Program-made: the position numbers and the translations under genes
Shown: piece after piece, positions 9,099-18,646 of the stretch
Numbering within the stretch: the first letter of the stretch is position 1
Layout: the number at the start of each line of letters is the position of its first letter
The notes under the pieces: model-generated
Told to the model about the DNA's origin: nothing
The model's input: only the letters and a program-made list of their open reading frames with translations
Databases searched by the model: none
Origin: Hymenobacter sp. ISL-91
GTDB lineage: Bacteria; Bacteroidota; Bacteroidia; Cytophagales; Hymenobacteraceae
Reading direction: 5' to 3'
Assembly: GCF_018613725.1 (NCBI RefSeq)
Contig: NZ_JAGGPS010000007.1
Span: forward strand, 117,463-181,462
Length of the DNA: 64,000 nt

Positions 9099-12000
9099 AT
9101 GCCTGTGAAAGCTTTTTCCTCTTCTCAGTCGGTTTATGCTCAGTCAACCCACTTACTGTGGAGCCTATTGTTGACTATATTGACACTGTTGACTCCTACA
9201 ATGGGCTGGGGGCAGGCTAGTTTGCCTACAGCCCATAATGGTCCATGGGCTAATGGCTTACCTAGCGGCTGGGTCCAAAACGGACTGGGGGCCGACTATC
9301 CGAGTAGTTTGGGCACCAACAATGCCAATGGATCAGCTAAATTCGATGACACAGGAGATGTTTTAACCATACGAGTATCGGAGGCGGTTGGCAATGTCAG
9401 TTATTATCTGAAGGGTAATCCTGGCAGTGGACAGAATACGCAAGGAACATTTATAATAGAGGAATCAGCTGATGAATCCAGTTACAGTGTACTCAATAGT
9501 ATTTCGGATAAGAGTAATGTAGTAGAATATTTCAGTAGCCAACCGCTTCCTTCTTCCCGATATATCCGGTTTCGATATGTATTGAAAACAGCGGGAAACA
9601 TTCAGCTGGATCAGGTAGCCTTAACAGCAGCAGATGCTAATCCGGCTACCATAACCGTACCGGCCGGGCCACTCACTTTTAGTACTACGGTAGGTACGCC
9701 TTCAGCCGAGCAGAGCTATACTGTGACAGCGGCCAACCTTGCGGAGCTAATCAACCTCGCGGCTCCGGCGGGTTACCAGCTTTCGGCCACTGCCGACAGT
9801 TATGAAAGTGCCACCAACACATTGCAGTTGCCAGCTACTGGTGGCACGGTATACGTGCGGTTGGGCGGCACTACTGCAGGCACCTATAATGGCAGTATTA
9901 CGCACAGTAGTTTAGGCGCTGCTACGGCTAGCGTAGCCGTGCAAGGCAGCGTAACAGCGGCTCCCGTTGCCTCAATAGCAGCCAACCCTACCAGTATCAA
10001 TGGCCTGAGTACTACGCAGGGAACGGCCTCGCCCCCGCAGATGTACACCCTGACACCAAATGGTCTTGGAGCCCCAATTACCGTTACGGCACCCGTTGGG
10101 TTCGAGGTGTCGTTGGCGTCAGCATCCGGTTTCGCAGCTAGTGTTACAGCTTCCCGCACAGCCGCTACCGATATCTATGTGCGTATCGCGGCCACTACGC
10201 CGGCCGGACCTGTAAGTGGCACGATTAGCAACGTGTCGGGGAGTACCTCGCAGGATGTGCCAGTAAGTGGCACGGTAAATACAGCGCCGGTAGGGGGAGC
10301 AGTATGCTTGAGCGACAACTTCAATGACTTCAACGGAAATGATGGTATCCGTTCATCCGGGGTGATAACATCAGGTCTTACTATATATAATACTAACAAT
10401 AGTTCGGGTGCTTCCCCTAATTCTGCCCAATTTAACTCTATCGGTGATAGACTTGAAACTCCTCTTCTTACTGGGACGGCGACAGAGCTAGCTTTTTTTA
10501 TAAAAGGTAATGGTACGAATGCAACATCAGGTCTGCTTATAGAAGGATACAATGGATCTGGCTACATAGCTATAGCTACTATTTCCCCCTTACCAACAAC
10601 TGGCACAACTGTTACTTATAACGCCACTTCCTCGCCGAGCTTAGCCGCTGGAATATATACACGCTTCCGGTTTACTTACACTAAGAGTGCCGGTAATCTG
10701 GCATTCGATGATCTGTCTGTTACGTGTGGTGCGCCAACGCCTGCTGCCCAACCCACCGTGCAGCCCACGGTAAGTGTTACTGATATTACTTCCGGTACGG
10801 CCAATATCAATGTGGTGGGTGGTGATGGCGCGGCCCGCCTCGTTGTGATACGGCCCACGGCGGTAGCAGCAGCTGCGCCTTCCGATGGGGCCACTTACAC
10901 CGCCAGTGCCACCTACGCCGCAGGCAGTGCTACTGGCCCCGAAAATTATGTGTTGGCCGCTGATGGAACCACCGGCAGCTTGACGGTAACAGGCCTGAGT
11001 CCGCTGACTGATTATACTGTGGATGTGTACGCCTACAACGGCAGCGCAGGTGCTCAGAACTACCTCACGACGCTGCCCGGCACGGCGCCTTTTACTACAC
11101 TTGCTCCGGTTGCTACCACCTACACCTGGAACGGTACGGGCAGTAGCTGGAGCGCCGCTGGTAGCTGGACACCCGCCCGCACCACGCCCGCAAACAATGA
11201 TATACTGGTATTTGATGGCAACGTAACGCCTTCTGCTACTGCTGCTCTGGATTTCACCTCTTCGCAAACCATTGCTCAGCTACAGCTTACCAATCGGGTG
11301 TCAGTCACGCTTACCAACGCCGGAGCACCCCGCACTCTCCTGCTCGACGGGAATGTAGCCGGCGACGACCTGGCAATTGGTACCAGCTCGGCGCTCCGAC
11401 TGGAGCCATCTACAGCCGGAGCGCCTATTGTTATCGACGTTACCGCCGGCGAAACGGCTCGCATTGCCGGCGCCTTTACCTCCGATGCTGCTACTGGCGT
11501 TACGGGTACCAACCGCCTGATCGGGCGTGAGGCCATTGCCATTGTGGTGCCCGCAGGCGGCCTGTTTGTTGCCGGGGCAAACACCACAGGCGGCCCCTTC
11601 GATGGCAGCGTACCGAATGCCGTGGTATTTGAGCGTGGTGCCAACTACCGGCAGGAGGGGGGCTCCAGTCCCTTCGACCTGCCCCAACCTGCTACCTTGG
11701 TAGAGTTCCAGAGTGGCAGTATCTATGACTTTGCCCGAACGGATGGTTCGCCGGCACTATCGGGCCGTACCTATGGACTACTGCGCTTCTCCACTATTAG
11801 CTCAGGCCTAGCCAACATGGAAGGCAGCTCACCGCTTACTATCCTCAACAACCTGGAGGTGGCGGCCCCTACCACTGTGGGCATTAACTTAACCAACGGT
11901 ATTTTCATTGGAGGAAATATTCTGGTGGATGCCGGCGGTTCGCTTACTTTCGACCCGGGTTCTGCCAGTGCTGTTGTCTTCGATGGGACAGTACCCCAAA

Positions 12001-13220
12001 CCGTTAGTGGCCCTGGACCTGTGGTGTTTGGTTCGGCCGCTACGCTTACCATTAACAACGCCAGTGGGATTACGCTGCTTGCTCCCGTACGAGCCAATGG
12101 AGGGCTTGATTTGCAAAGTGGCCTTCTCACAACTACCAGTATCAACCTGCTAACACTGGCAGCCACTTCAGTTGTTGAGGGAGGTAGTGCTACCAGCTTC
12201 GTGAATGGCCCGGTAGCCCGGGTGTTGCCCGCCAATACCACTGCCAGCCAGCTGTTTCCGGTGGGCAAGCAGAGTGCCTACCGCCCCGTAACCCTAACCC
12301 CGGCTACGCTTACGCAGGCTACCACTGTTACGGTAGAGCAGATGGAGGGCGCACCTGCTCCGCAGCCCTTCAACGATGGTATTACCCGGGTGTCGGGCGT
12401 TCGACGCTATGCTATTTCGGCCAGTCCGGGCATCACGACTCCGGGTATTTTTACCGGTACCGTCACGCTCAGCTTCGGCCCCGACGACAAGGTAACCGAC
12501 CCCGCGCAGCCCTCGTTGGTAATTGCGCAGAGCGACGGTACCGTTTGGAACAGTGTCGGCCGATCGGCCAGTACCGGCGTGGCCGGCACCCCGCCCGAGG
12601 TATTTGTTGCTGGTACGCTCACGTCAGCGCCATTCCAGACCTTTGATGCGTTCAGCGTGTTCGCGCTGGCCAGCACCGACCCCGATGCCTCCAACAACCC
12701 GTTGCCGGTGCAGTTGCTCAGCTTTGGGGCCGAACGGCGGCCGGCAGGAGTGCAGGTTCGGTGGGCAACCGCTACCGAGCAGAACAGCGCCCGTTTCGAA
12801 GTGCAGCGCTCCGCCACAGGCCAGGCGTTCCGCACTATTGCATCCGTGGCGGCCCAAGGCAACAGCAACAGCCGCCACGAGTACACCGTCTTCGATCAAC
12901 AGCCCCTAACCGGCACCGGTTACTATCGCCTGCATCAGCTCGACCACGATGGCAAAAGCAGCTACTCGGCCGTTATAAGTGTAACTGCTCCGGGTGAGAT
13001 GCGCGTGTACCCGAACCCCGTGCTGACGAAACTGACGGTAGAGTTGCCTGCAGCCGGAGGACGCTACCGGATTCTCAGCATGCTGGGCGGCACACTGATG
13101 GCTGGAGAGTTATTCGACAGCAAAGCCGAGCTTGATATGACTACCCTGCCAACCGGACTATACCAACTGGAGATAAGCACTCCGGCCGGCCGCGAAATGC
13201 GTAAAATCATCAAGCAATAA
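9099..13220 (+). CDS. Very large T9SS-secreted multidomain protein
   Basis: A 1373-residue secreted protein with a signal peptide (hydrophobic LLWSLLLTILTLLTPTMG, cleavage near residue 40). Residues 60-190 and about 405-550 look like two copies of a lectin-like jelly-roll module (LDQVALTAAD; LAFDDLSVTCG). Between them are two related Ig-like modules containing PAGYQLSATAD and PVGFEVSLASAS. A fibronectin-like segment follows (about 560-690), then a beta-rich region starting YTWNGTGSSWSAAGSW, which resembles the opening of right-handed beta-helix surface proteins. The C-terminus has the same penultimate module as the preceding gene (QVRWATATEQNSARFEVQRS) and a type A sorting domain (MRVYPNPVLTKLTVEL to MRKIIKQ). 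It has the same strand and C-terminal plan as its neighbour at 5617. Function is unknown; a surface adhesin or matrix protein is likely. Confidence 0.85.
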   Translation: MPVKAFSSSQSVYAQSTHLLWSLLLTILTLLTPTMGWGQASLPTAHNGPWANGLPSGWVQNGLGADYPSSLGTNNANGSAKFDDTGDVLTIRVSEAVGNVSYYLKGNPGSGQNTQGTFIIEESADESSYSVLNSISDKSNVVEYFSSQPLPSSRYIRFRYVLKTAGNIQLDQVALTAADANPATITVPAGPLTFSTTVGTPSAEQSYTVTAANLAELINLAAPAGYQLSATADSYESATNTLQLPATGGTVYVRLGGTTAGTYNGSITHSSLGAATASVAVQGSVTAAPVASIAANPTSINGLSTTQGTASPPQMYTLTPNGLGAPITVTAPVGFEVSLASASGFAASVTASRTAATDIYVRIAATTPAGPVSGTISNVSGSTSQDVPVSGTVNTAPVGGAVCLSDNFNDFNGNDGIRSSGVITSGLTIYNTNNSSGASPNSAQFNSIGDRLETPLLTGTATELAFFIKGNGTNATSGLLIEGYNGSGYIAIATISPLPTTGTTVTYNATSSPSLAAGIYTRFRFTYTKSAGNLAFDDLSVTCGAPTPAAQPTVQPTVSVTDITSGTANINVVGGDGAARLVVIRPTAVAAAAPSDGATYTASATYAAGSATGPENYVLAADGTTGSLTVTGLSPLTDYTVDVYAYNGSAGAQNYLTTLPGTAPFTTLAPVATTYTWNGTGSSWSAAGSWTPARTTPANNDILVFDGNVTPSATAALDFTSSQTIAQLQLTNRVSVTLTNAGAPRTLLLDGNVAGDDLAIGTSSALRLEPSTAGAPIVIDVTAGETARIAGAFTSDAATGVTGTNRLIGREAIAIVVPAGGLFVAGANTTGGPFDGSVPNAVVFERGANYRQEGGSSPFDLPQPATLVEFQSGSIYDFARTDGSPALSGRTYGLLRFSTISSGLANMEGSSPLTILNNLEVAAPTTVGINLTNGIFIGGNILVDAGGSLTFDPGSASAVVFDGTVPQTVSGPGPVVFGSAATLTINNASGITLLAPVRANGGLDLQSGLLTTTSINLLTLAATSVVEGGSATSFVNGPVARVLPANTTASQLFPVGKQSAYRPVTLTPATLTQATTVTVEQMEGAPAPQPFNDGITRVSGVRRYAISASPGITTPGIFTGTVTLSFGPDDKVTDPAQPSLVIAQSDGTVWNSVGRSASTGVAGTPPEVFVAGTLTSAPFQTFDAFSVFALASTDPDASNNPLPVQLLSFGAERRPAGVQVRWATATEQNSARFEVQRSATGQAFRTIASVAAQGNSNSRHEYTVFDQQPLTGTGYYRLHQLDHDGKSSYSAVISVTAPGEMRVYPNPVLTKLTVELPAAGGRYRILSMLGGTLMAGELFDSKAELDMTTLPTGLYQLEISTPAGREMRKIIKQ

Positions 13221-13304
13221 ACCCTGCTGTCCGAGGTGCTCCCATTGAGCTGTTACCAGCAGAAGTGTTTTGCACAGCCCGCACGCAGATATATAGAAGG
13301 TATG

Positions 13305-13340
13305 AAAAAAGGGTTCTGCCAGCCGGCAGAACCCTTTTTT
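13305..13340. terminator. Bidirectional intrinsic terminator
   Basis: AAAAAAGGGTTCTGCC pairs perfectly with GGCAGAACCCTTTTTT around an AGCC loop. It has A and T runs on both sides and lies between the convergent T9SS gene and iscA, so it can serve both. Confidence 0.9.
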
Positions 13341-13365
13341 GTAAAAAACAAATTGCGTAGAACCC

Positions 13366-13692
13366 CTATACCGAGAAACTCTCGCCGCAACCGCAGGTGC
13401 GGGATGCGTTGGGGTTGTCGAAGTAGAAGCCTTTGCCGTTGAGGCCGTCGGAGAAGTCGAGTTCGGTGCCGGCCAGATAGAGGAAGCTTTTCATATCCAC
13501 TACCACCTTTACCCCCTTGTCCTCGAACTCCTGATCCATGGGCTTCATTTCGTTGTCGAAGTCGAGCTTGTAGCTCAGGCCCGAGCAGCCGCCGCCCGCT
13601 ACCGAGGCCCGCAGGCGGTAGGTAGCGTCCAGCTCCGCATCGTGCATAAGCCGCTCTACTTTTTCCTTTGCTTTATCCGAAACAGTAATCAT
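13366..13692 (-). CDS. iscA: A-type Fe-S carrier IscA/HesB family
   Basis: A 108-residue A-type carrier that receives and delivers iron-sulfur clusters. The three family Cys residues are present: Cys36 in VAGGGCSGLSY, and Cys100 and Cys102 in RTCGCGESFSV at the C-terminus. Length is standard. It is the last gene of the minus-strand set iscS-iscU-iscA, 74 bases after iscU, and reads into the bidirectional terminator at 13305-13340. The acidic insert near residues 46-58 (DNEMKPMDQEFEDKG) is common in Bacteroidota members. The symbol could equally be erpA or sufA; context favours an Isc-type set. Confidence 0.9.
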   Translation of the reverse strand: MITVSDKAKEKVERLMHDAELDATYRLRASVAGGGCSGLSYKLDFDNEMKPMDQEFEDKGVKVVVDMKSFLYLAGTELDFSDGLNGKGFYFDNPNASRTCGCGESFSV

Positions 13693-13730
13693 AGCAGTAA
13701 GTCTTTTAAGCTGATGGTCTGAAAAAGGTT

Positions 13731-13770
13731 AACAGCTAGAAGCTAATGGCTATCAGCTTGTAACGGCTAG
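13731..13770. repeat. AGCTGATAGC-type intergenic repeat, degenerate copy
   Basis: The iscU-iscA spacer holds a run of near-palindromic AGCT words (AACAGCTAGAAGCTAATGGC, then TATCAGCTTG) like those in the spacer at 23517-23668. The last bases overlap the iscU stop codon. Confidence 0.4.
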
Positions 13771-14183
13771 TGGTGCGACTTGGCCATTTCCAGCTCGGGC
13801 ATACCGTTTTTCACACGGTAGTCGTTGATGGCCGACTTAATGGCATCTTCGGCCAGCACCGAGCAGTGGATTTTAACGGGCGGCAAAGCCAGCTCTTCCA
13901 CAATCTCCATGTTGTCGATAGCCAGTGCCTCGTCTACGGTCTTGCCTTTCAGCCACTCCGTTGCGAGTGAAGAAGAAGCAATGGCCGAACCGCAACCAAA
14001 CGTTTTGAACTTGGCGTCGGTGATGGTGTTGGTTGCCTCGTCCACCTCAATCTGCAGGCGCATTACGTCGCCGCACTCAGGCGCGCCTACAAGGCCCGTG
14101 CCTACGCTTTTCTTGTTTTTATCCAGCGTACCCACGTTGCGGGGGTTGCTGTAGTGGTCGATTACTTTATCGGAATAAGCCAT
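13767..14183 (-). CDS. iscU: Fe-S cluster assembly scaffold IscU
   Basis: The 138-residue scaffold on which IscS-derived sulfur and iron are built into [2Fe-2S] clusters. Ligands are visible: Cys37 and Asp39 (APECGDVM), Cys64 (TFGCGSA) and His106-Cys107 in the chaperone-recognition segment LPPVKIHCSVLAEDAI. It is full length, with a C-terminal extension ending KSHH. It sits between iscS and iscA on the minus strand. No hscA, hscB or fdx is adjacent, as is usual in Bacteroidota. Confidence 0.95.
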   Translation of the reverse strand: MAYSDKVIDHYSNPRNVGTLDKNKKSVGTGLVGAPECGDVMRLQIEVDEATNTITDAKFKTFGCGSAIASSSLATEWLKGKTVDEALAIDNMEIVEELALPPVKIHCSVLAEDAIKSAINDYRVKNGMPELEMAKSHH

Positions 14184-14187
14184 GTTT

Positions 14188-14291
14188 TTTCAATTAAGAA
14201 TTTTGAATTTTAGATTATGAATTAAGCTCTGAATTGTGCGAATGGCTCAGGCGGCCAATTCGAAATTCAAAATTCCTAATCCATAATTAAC
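14188..14291. repeat. AT-rich inverted repeat between iscS and iscU
   Basis: AATTAAGAATTTTGAATTTT at the left and the complement of AATTCGAAATTCAAAATTCC at the right form an imperfect inverted repeat filling the spacer. It belongs to the AATTCAAAATTC type of simple intergenic repeat and differs in base composition from the surrounding genes. Confidence 0.55.
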
Positions 14292-14294
14292 GCG

Positions 14295-15509
14295 CTAGTG
14301 CTCGGCCCACTCAATTTTGTCGAGGTCGATGCCGTCCTGGAACATCTCCCATAGGGGCGACATTTCACGCAGCTTCGTAACGGCTTCTTTTACGTGGTTG
14401 ATGGCGTAATCGATTTGCTCATCGGTAGTAAACCGGCTCAGACCGAAGCGCAACGAGCTATGGGCCAGGTCGTCGCTCAGGCCCAAGGCTTTGAGTACGT
14501 ACGATGGCTCCAGTGAGGCCGAAGTACAGGCCGAACCCGACGATACTGCCAGATCCTTTACGCCCATCATCAGGCCTTCACCTTCTACATACTTGAAGGA
14601 GATGTTGGCCACGTGCGGCAGGCGGCGTTCCACCGAGCCGTTCACATAGCTCTCCTCCAGCGTCAGCAGTTCCTTTTCGAGCCGGTCGCGCATGGCACTG
14701 AGGCGGGCAGCATCGGCGGCCATTTCCTGCTTGGCCAGTTCGCAGGCCTTGCCCAGGCCCACAATGCCGGGCACGTTGAGCGTCCCCGAACGCATGCCCC
14801 GCTCGTGGCCGCCACCGTCCATCTGGGCAGTAACCTTCACGCGTGGGTTCTTGCGGCGCACGTACATGGCACCCACGCCCTTAGGGCCGTACATCTTGTG
14901 GGCCGTGAAAGCCATCAGGTCGATGCCATCGGCCTGCACGTCAACCGGAATCTTGCCTACGGCCTGGGTGCCATCGGTCATGAACAGCGCACCGTGCTTG
15001 TGGGCAATGGCGGCAATTTCGCGGATGGGCTGAATAGTGCCCGTCTCGTTGTTGCCGAACATAATGCTCACTAAAATGGTCTGGGGCGTCATGGCAGCTT
15101 CCAGCTCAGCCAGGTCAATCAGGCCCTCCGAATTCACGGGCAGATAGGTAACCTTGCCACCGATTTTCTCGATGTGCTTGCAGGTGTCCAGTACGGCCTT
15201 GTGCTCGGTGGTGGCGGTGATGATGTGGTTGCCCTTCTGGGCATACATCTCGTAGATGCCCTTGATGGCCAGGTTGTCCGACTCAGTAGCACCCGACGTG
15301 AAGATAATTTCCTTTGGGTCGCAGTTGATGAGGCCGGCAATCTGGTCGCGGGCGTAGTCAACAGCTTCTTCGGCAGCCCAGCCAAACGGGTGGTTACGCG
15401 AAGCCGCGTTGCCGAATACCTCGGTCAGGTACGGCATCATGGCTTCCAGAACCCGCGGGTCGAGGGGCGTGGTGGCGTTGTTATCGAGGTAAATGGGTAA
15501 TTTGAGCAT
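14295..15509 (-). CDS. iscS: Cysteine desulfurase IscS
   Basis: A 404-residue PLP enzyme that takes sulfur from cysteine and passes it to IscU and other acceptors. Visible features: the N-terminal [14 protein letters not shown], the PLP-binding Lys205 in [10 protein letters not shown], His104 in [11 protein letters not shown], and the active-site Cys328 in the long flexible loop [14 protein letters not shown]. That loop length is typical of IscS (group I) rather than SufS. It is the first gene of the minus-strand isc set, with a promoter candidate about 95 bases upstream. The divergent neighbour is methylmalonyl-CoA epimerase. Confidence 0.95.
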   Translation of the reverse strand: MLKLPIYLDNNATTPLDPRVLEAMMPYLTEVFGNAASRNHPFGWAAEEAVDYARDQIAGLINCDPKEIIFTSGATESDNLAIKGIYEMYAQKGNHIITATTEHKAVLDTCKHIEKIGGKVTYLPVNSEGLIDLAELEAAMTPQTILVSIMFGNNETGTIQPIREIAAIAHKHGALFMTDGTQAVGKIPVDVQADGIDLMAFTAHKMYGPKGVGAMYVRRKNPRVKVTAQMDGGGHERGMRSGTLNVPGIVGLGKACELAKQEMAADAARLSAMRDRLEKELLTLEESYVNGSVERRLPHVANISFKYVEGEGLMMGVKDLAVSSGSACTSASLEPSYVLKALGLSDDLAHSSLRFGLSRFTTDEQIDYAINHVKEAVTKLREMSPLWEMFQDGIDLDKIEWAEH

Positions 15510-15602
15510 AGCCCGGAGTTCTGGTTTGTCAGCGGAGAATCATTCGTAGGTAGAACACAAAACCCGGCAAACAGGTTTAGTTTCGCCCTACATTCGTAGC
15601 TA

Positions 15603-15610
15603 CAAAAGTA
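15603..15610 (-). promoter_or_regulatory. -7 element of the isc set
   Basis: On the minus strand this reads TACTTTTG, a full match to TAnnTTTG, with T-rich TTTG words upstream though not at ideal spacing. It would start the iscS transcript near 15597, about 90 bases before the ATG. Confidence 0.45.
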
Positions 15611-15666
15611 GAACAAAACCAAAGAAGCCGCGCTATCCGGTAGCGGCCCCCTGCCATTCCTTCTGC

Positions 15667-16092
15667 ATGTTTACCAACCTAGAGCACCTCGGCCTGGCCG
15701 TTAACGACCTCGAAGCGGCTACGGCCCTGTATACCACCCTACTTGGCCAGCCCCCCTACAAGCGCGAACATGTGGCTTCCGAAGCCGTAGACACGGTTTT
15801 TTTTCAGGTTGGCGGCTCCAAAATAGAACTGCTGGCCGGCACATCGCCCGATAGCGCCATCACCAAGTTTCTGGCGAAGAAACCCGAGGGTATTCACCAC
15901 GTTGCTTTCGAGGTAACTGATATTCGCGCCGAAATGGAACGCCTGCGGGCAGCGGGCTTTACGCTACTCAATGAAGAGCCCAAGCGCGGGGCCGACAATA
16001 AGCTCGTGTGCTTTGTGCACCCCAAATCGGCTGCCGGCGTGCTGGTCGAGCTGTGCCAGTCGGTAGGAGATGCCCAGAGCGCAACAGAGTAG
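15667..16092 (+). CDS. mce: Methylmalonyl-CoA epimerase
   Basis: A 141-residue vicinal-oxygen-chelate protein that interconverts the (R) and (S) forms of methylmalonyl-CoA, linking propionate or odd-chain catabolism to succinyl-CoA. The paired beta-alpha-beta-beta-beta halves are seen as NLEHLGLAVNDLEAATALY and GIHHVAFEVTDIRAEMERL. Metal ligands are His8, a Glu (KIELL), His near residue 77 (IHHVAFEV) and a C-terminal Glu (VLVELCQ). Length fits the family. The gene is divergent from iscS and lies 47 bases before tsaC on the same strand. No mutase gene is in the window. Confidence 0.9.
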   Translation: MFTNLEHLGLAVNDLEAATALYTTLLGQPPYKREHVASEAVDTVFFQVGGSKIELLAGTSPDSAITKFLAKKPEGIHHVAFEVTDIRAEMERLRAAGFTLLNEEPKRGADNKLVCFVHPKSAAGVLVELCQSVGDAQSATE

Positions 16093-16139
16093 CTCCTATC
16101 TGGCCTCTTCGCCTTCCTCACATATTATTCTTCCGACTT

Positions 16140-16721
16140 ATGTCCCCAAAATTCCTGCGTTCCGAGGCCGATGCGGCCGTAGATGCGCTGCTGATGCAAC
16201 AGGTGATACTGTACCCCACCGATACCGTGTGGGGGCTGGGCTGTGATGCGGAACTGTCGCGAGCCGTAGAGCAGCTGTACAAGCTTAAAAACCGGCCGGC
16301 CGAGAAGGGCTGCATTGTACTGGTGGCCGATGAAACTATGTTTGCCCGCTACGCCTCTGTGGTGCCCACCAACCTGCCCGAGCTGCTGGCCACCCAAACT
16401 CGGCCCACCACCTACATCGTGCCCGGCAGCCGCCACCTGGCCCCCAACCTGCTGGCCCCCGACGGTACCATTGGTCTGCGCGTGGCACTCACCGACGAGT
16501 TCTGCCGGCTGGTGTTGCGGCGGCTGGGGCACGGGCTGGTATCCACCTCGGCTAATACCAGCGGGCAGCCCACCCCGGCTACGTTCGGCGAGGTGGATCC
16601 TGAGCTTGTGCGCAAAGCAGATTATGTAGTGAACTGGCGGCAGGATGACACCACCCGCGCTGCACCGTCGCGGGTGGTGCGGGTGCTGCCCGATGGCACA
16701 CTGGAAACGATACGGGAATAA
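16140..16721 (+). CDS. tsaC: L-threonylcarbamoyladenylate synthase (TsaC/Sua5/YwlC)
   Basis: A 193-residue YrdC-fold enzyme making threonylcarbamoyl-AMP from Thr, bicarbonate and ATP, the first step of the t6A modification of tRNAs reading ANN codons. The ATG at 16140 gives MSPKFLRSEADAAVDALL followed by YPTDTVWGLGCDAEL. Other family motifs are YKLKNRPAEKG, GTIGLRVALTDE and LVSTSANTSGQPT. It lacks the C-terminal Sua5 domain, so it is the short form. It follows mce closely and may share its transcript. Confidence 0.9.
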   Translation: MSPKFLRSEADAAVDALLMQQVILYPTDTVWGLGCDAELSRAVEQLYKLKNRPAEKGCIVLVADETMFARYASVVPTNLPELLATQTRPTTYIVPGSRHLAPNLLAPDGTIGLRVALTDEFCRLVLRRLGHGLVSTSANTSGQPTPATFGEVDPELVRKADYVVNWRQDDTTRAAPSRVVRVLPDGTLETIRE

Positions 16722-16816
16722 ATTTTTTTAAAAAAGTAAGCTCGACAGGGGGTTACGTTTTGCAGGTAGTTGGTATGAAGCCCCAAATCATCTTACCACA
16801 CTTCTATAAACTGACC

Positions 16817-17083
16817 ATGAAATTCTCGTTCAAAAACCTGCTCGTATTGGCCGCTTTCGCTCCTTTCGCCCTTGCTTCGTGCTCGGAGAAGACCCAGGAA
16901 AACGCTGAGGCTACTGCCGAAAGCGCTGCTACCGATGCTGCCAACACCACCGATGCTGCCGGTAACGCCATCGAGAACACAGCCGACCAGGCTGCCGCTG
17001 AAATGGCTCCTGAGACTGGCGACACCGCTGTAGTAAAGGACGTACCCGCCGACAAACTGGTGGAAGAAGTTCCAGCTCAGTAA
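16817..17083 (+). CDS. Small Ala/Glu-rich lipoprotein
   Basis: An 88-residue lipoprotein of unknown function. The ATG at 16817 starts MKFSFKNLLVLAAFAPFALA with a lipobox LASC at Cys22. The mature part (EKTQENAEATAESAATDAAN and onward) is low-complexity, rich in Ala, Glu, Asp and Thr, with no Cys or aromatic residues, and is probably disordered or helical. Similar small entericidin- or Lpp-like lipoproteins are common in this group. A possible -7 element TACGTTTT lies near 16754. A strong terminator follows 30 bases after the stop, so it is a single-gene unit. Confidence 0.75.
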   Translation: MKFSFKNLLVLAAFAPFALASCSEKTQENAEATAESAATDAANTTDAAGNAIENTADQAAAEMAPETGDTAVVKDVPADKLVEEVPAQ

Positions 17084-17112
17084 GCATACAGCCGGCAACG
17101 GCTCGCACAAAT

Positions 17113-17149
17113 AAAAGCGCCTCCTGGATTTTCCAGAGGCGCTTTTTTT
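17113..17149 (+). terminator. Intrinsic terminator
   Basis: AAAAGCGCCTC pairs with GAGGCGCTTTT, with inner pairing CTGG/CCAG and a seven-T run, 30 bases after the small lipoprotein gene. Confidence 0.9.
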
Positions 17150-17215
17150 GTGTGGGTCGCTCATGATGACGTCAACTGGTCCGGTCCCGGATTCAGCCCA
17201 TACTGGGGGGCTTGT

Positions 17216-17223
17216 TACCTTTG
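17216..17223 (+). promoter_or_regulatory. -7 element placed to give a near-leaderless cca mRNA
   Basis: TACCTTTG is a perfect TAnnTTTG match ending only 4 bases before the cca ATG at 17228. Initiation at the usual distance (about 5-8 bases after the element) would start the mRNA at or next to the ATG. A -33 element is not clear. Confidence 0.45.
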
Positions 17224-17227
17224 CGCC

Positions 17228-18646
17228 ATGCAAACGCCGCAACTCCCCGACCTGCCCTTGTTCCAGACCATTGCCGCCGCCGCCGCTGCCCAGGGGGCGT
17301 CGGCCTACGTGATTGGTGGCTTTGTGCGCGACCTGGCTTTGAACCGACCCAGCAAAGACGTAGACGTGGTGTGCGTGGGCGACGGTATTGCGCTGGCCCA
17401 AGAGGTAAGCCGCCGCCTGCCCGGCCGTCCGCGCGTGACGGTGTTCAAGAACTTCGGCACCGCCATGCTGCCCACACCCGATATCGAAGTGGAGTTTGTG
17501 GGTGCCCGCCGCGAAAGCTACCGGGCCGAGAGTCGCAAGCCCGAGGTGGAGGCCGGCACGCTCGAAGAAGACCTAGCCCGTCGCGACTTCACCATCAATG
17601 CCCTGGGACTGAGCTTGAACGAGGCCGACTTTGGGGCGCTGGTAGACCGCTATGACGGTATAGGCGACTTGGCCCGCAAGCTCATCCGCACGCCGCTCGA
17701 CCCCGATATTACGTTTTCGGACGACCCGTTGCGGATGCTGCGCGCCGTGCGCTTCGCCGCCCAGCTCAACTTCGATATCGAGCCCGATACGTTTGATGCG
17801 CTAGCCCGCAACAAGGAGCGGATTAAGATTGTGTCGCAGGAACGGATTACAACCGAAATCAACAAAATGCTGCTGGTGCCCAAGCCCAGCTACGGCTTCA
17901 AGTTGCTATTCAGCAGCGGGCTGTTGGCCCTCATCTTCCCGAAGATGGCCGGCCTGCACGGGGTAGAGAAAGTGGGCCAGCACGCCCACAAAGACAACTT
18001 CTACCACACGCTGCAGGTGCTCGACAACGTGGCCGCGGCCGGCGGCGGCCTGTGGCTGCGCTGGGCCGCCGTACTCCACGACATTGCCAAGCCCGCTACC
18101 AAGCGCTACGACAAGCGTGTGGGCTGGACGTTCCATGGCCACGAAGACAAGGGTGCGCGTTGGGTGCCGGGTATTTTCACTGATTTTAAGCTGCCGCTGG
18201 GCGAGGAGATGCGCCAGGTGCAGAAGCTGGTGAAGCTGCACCTGCGGCCCATTGCGCTGGTAAAAGAAGTGGTAACCGACTCGGCCGTGCGCCGCCTGCT
18301 GTTCGAGGCCGGCGACGACATTGACCGGCTGATGCTGCTGTGCCGCGCCGATATTACGAGCAAAGACCACAACCGCGTGGCCCGCTACCTGCGCAACTTC
18401 GATGTGGTGGAGCAGAAGCTGAAAGAAGTGGAGGAGAAGGACAGCCTGCGCAACTTCAAGCCCGTCATTACGGGCGAAATTATCATGGAAACCTTCGGCC
18501 TGAAGCCCAGCCGCGCCGTGGGCGAACTGAAGGAGGCCCTGCTGGAAGCCATTCTGGAGGGCCGGGTGCGCAACGAGTACGACGAAGCCTTTGCGCTGCT
18601 GCTGGAGTTGGGCCATCGGCAAGGTTTGGTGCCGGTAGCGGGGTAA
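17228..18646 (+). CDS. cca: CCA tRNA nucleotidyltransferase with HD domain
   Basis: A 472-residue class II nucleotidyltransferase that adds or repairs the 3' CCA of tRNAs. The N-terminal catalytic head shows GGFVRDLALNRPSKDVDVV (about 30-48) with the metal-binding D-x-D, then RRDFTINALGLSL and the DPLRMLRAVRFAAQLNF neck segment. An HD domain follows, with HDIAKP at about residue 282 and GHEDKGA. The ATG at 17228 begins MQTPQLPDLPLF; the frame is open further upstream but that part does not resemble the family. The gene stands alone between two terminators. Confidence 0.93.
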   Translation: MQTPQLPDLPLFQTIAAAAAAQGASAYVIGGFVRDLALNRPSKDVDVVCVGDGIALAQEVSRRLPGRPRVTVFKNFGTAMLPTPDIEVEFVGARRESYRAESRKPEVEAGTLEEDLARRDFTINALGLSLNEADFGALVDRYDGIGDLARKLIRTPLDPDITFSDDPLRMLRAVRFAAQLNFDIEPDTFDALARNKERIKIVSQERITTEINKMLLVPKPSYGFKLLFSSGLLALIFPKMAGLHGVEKVGQHAHKDNFYHTLQVLDNVAAAGGGLWLRWAAVLHDIAKPATKRYDKRVGWTFHGHEDKGARWVPGIFTDFKLPLGEEMRQVQKLVKLHLRPIALVKEVVTDSAVRRLLFEAGDDIDRLMLLCRADITSKDHNRVARYLRNFDVVEQKLKEVEEKDSLRNFKPVITGEIIMETFGLKPSRAVGELKEALLEAILEGRVRNEYDEAFALLLELGHRQGLVPVAG

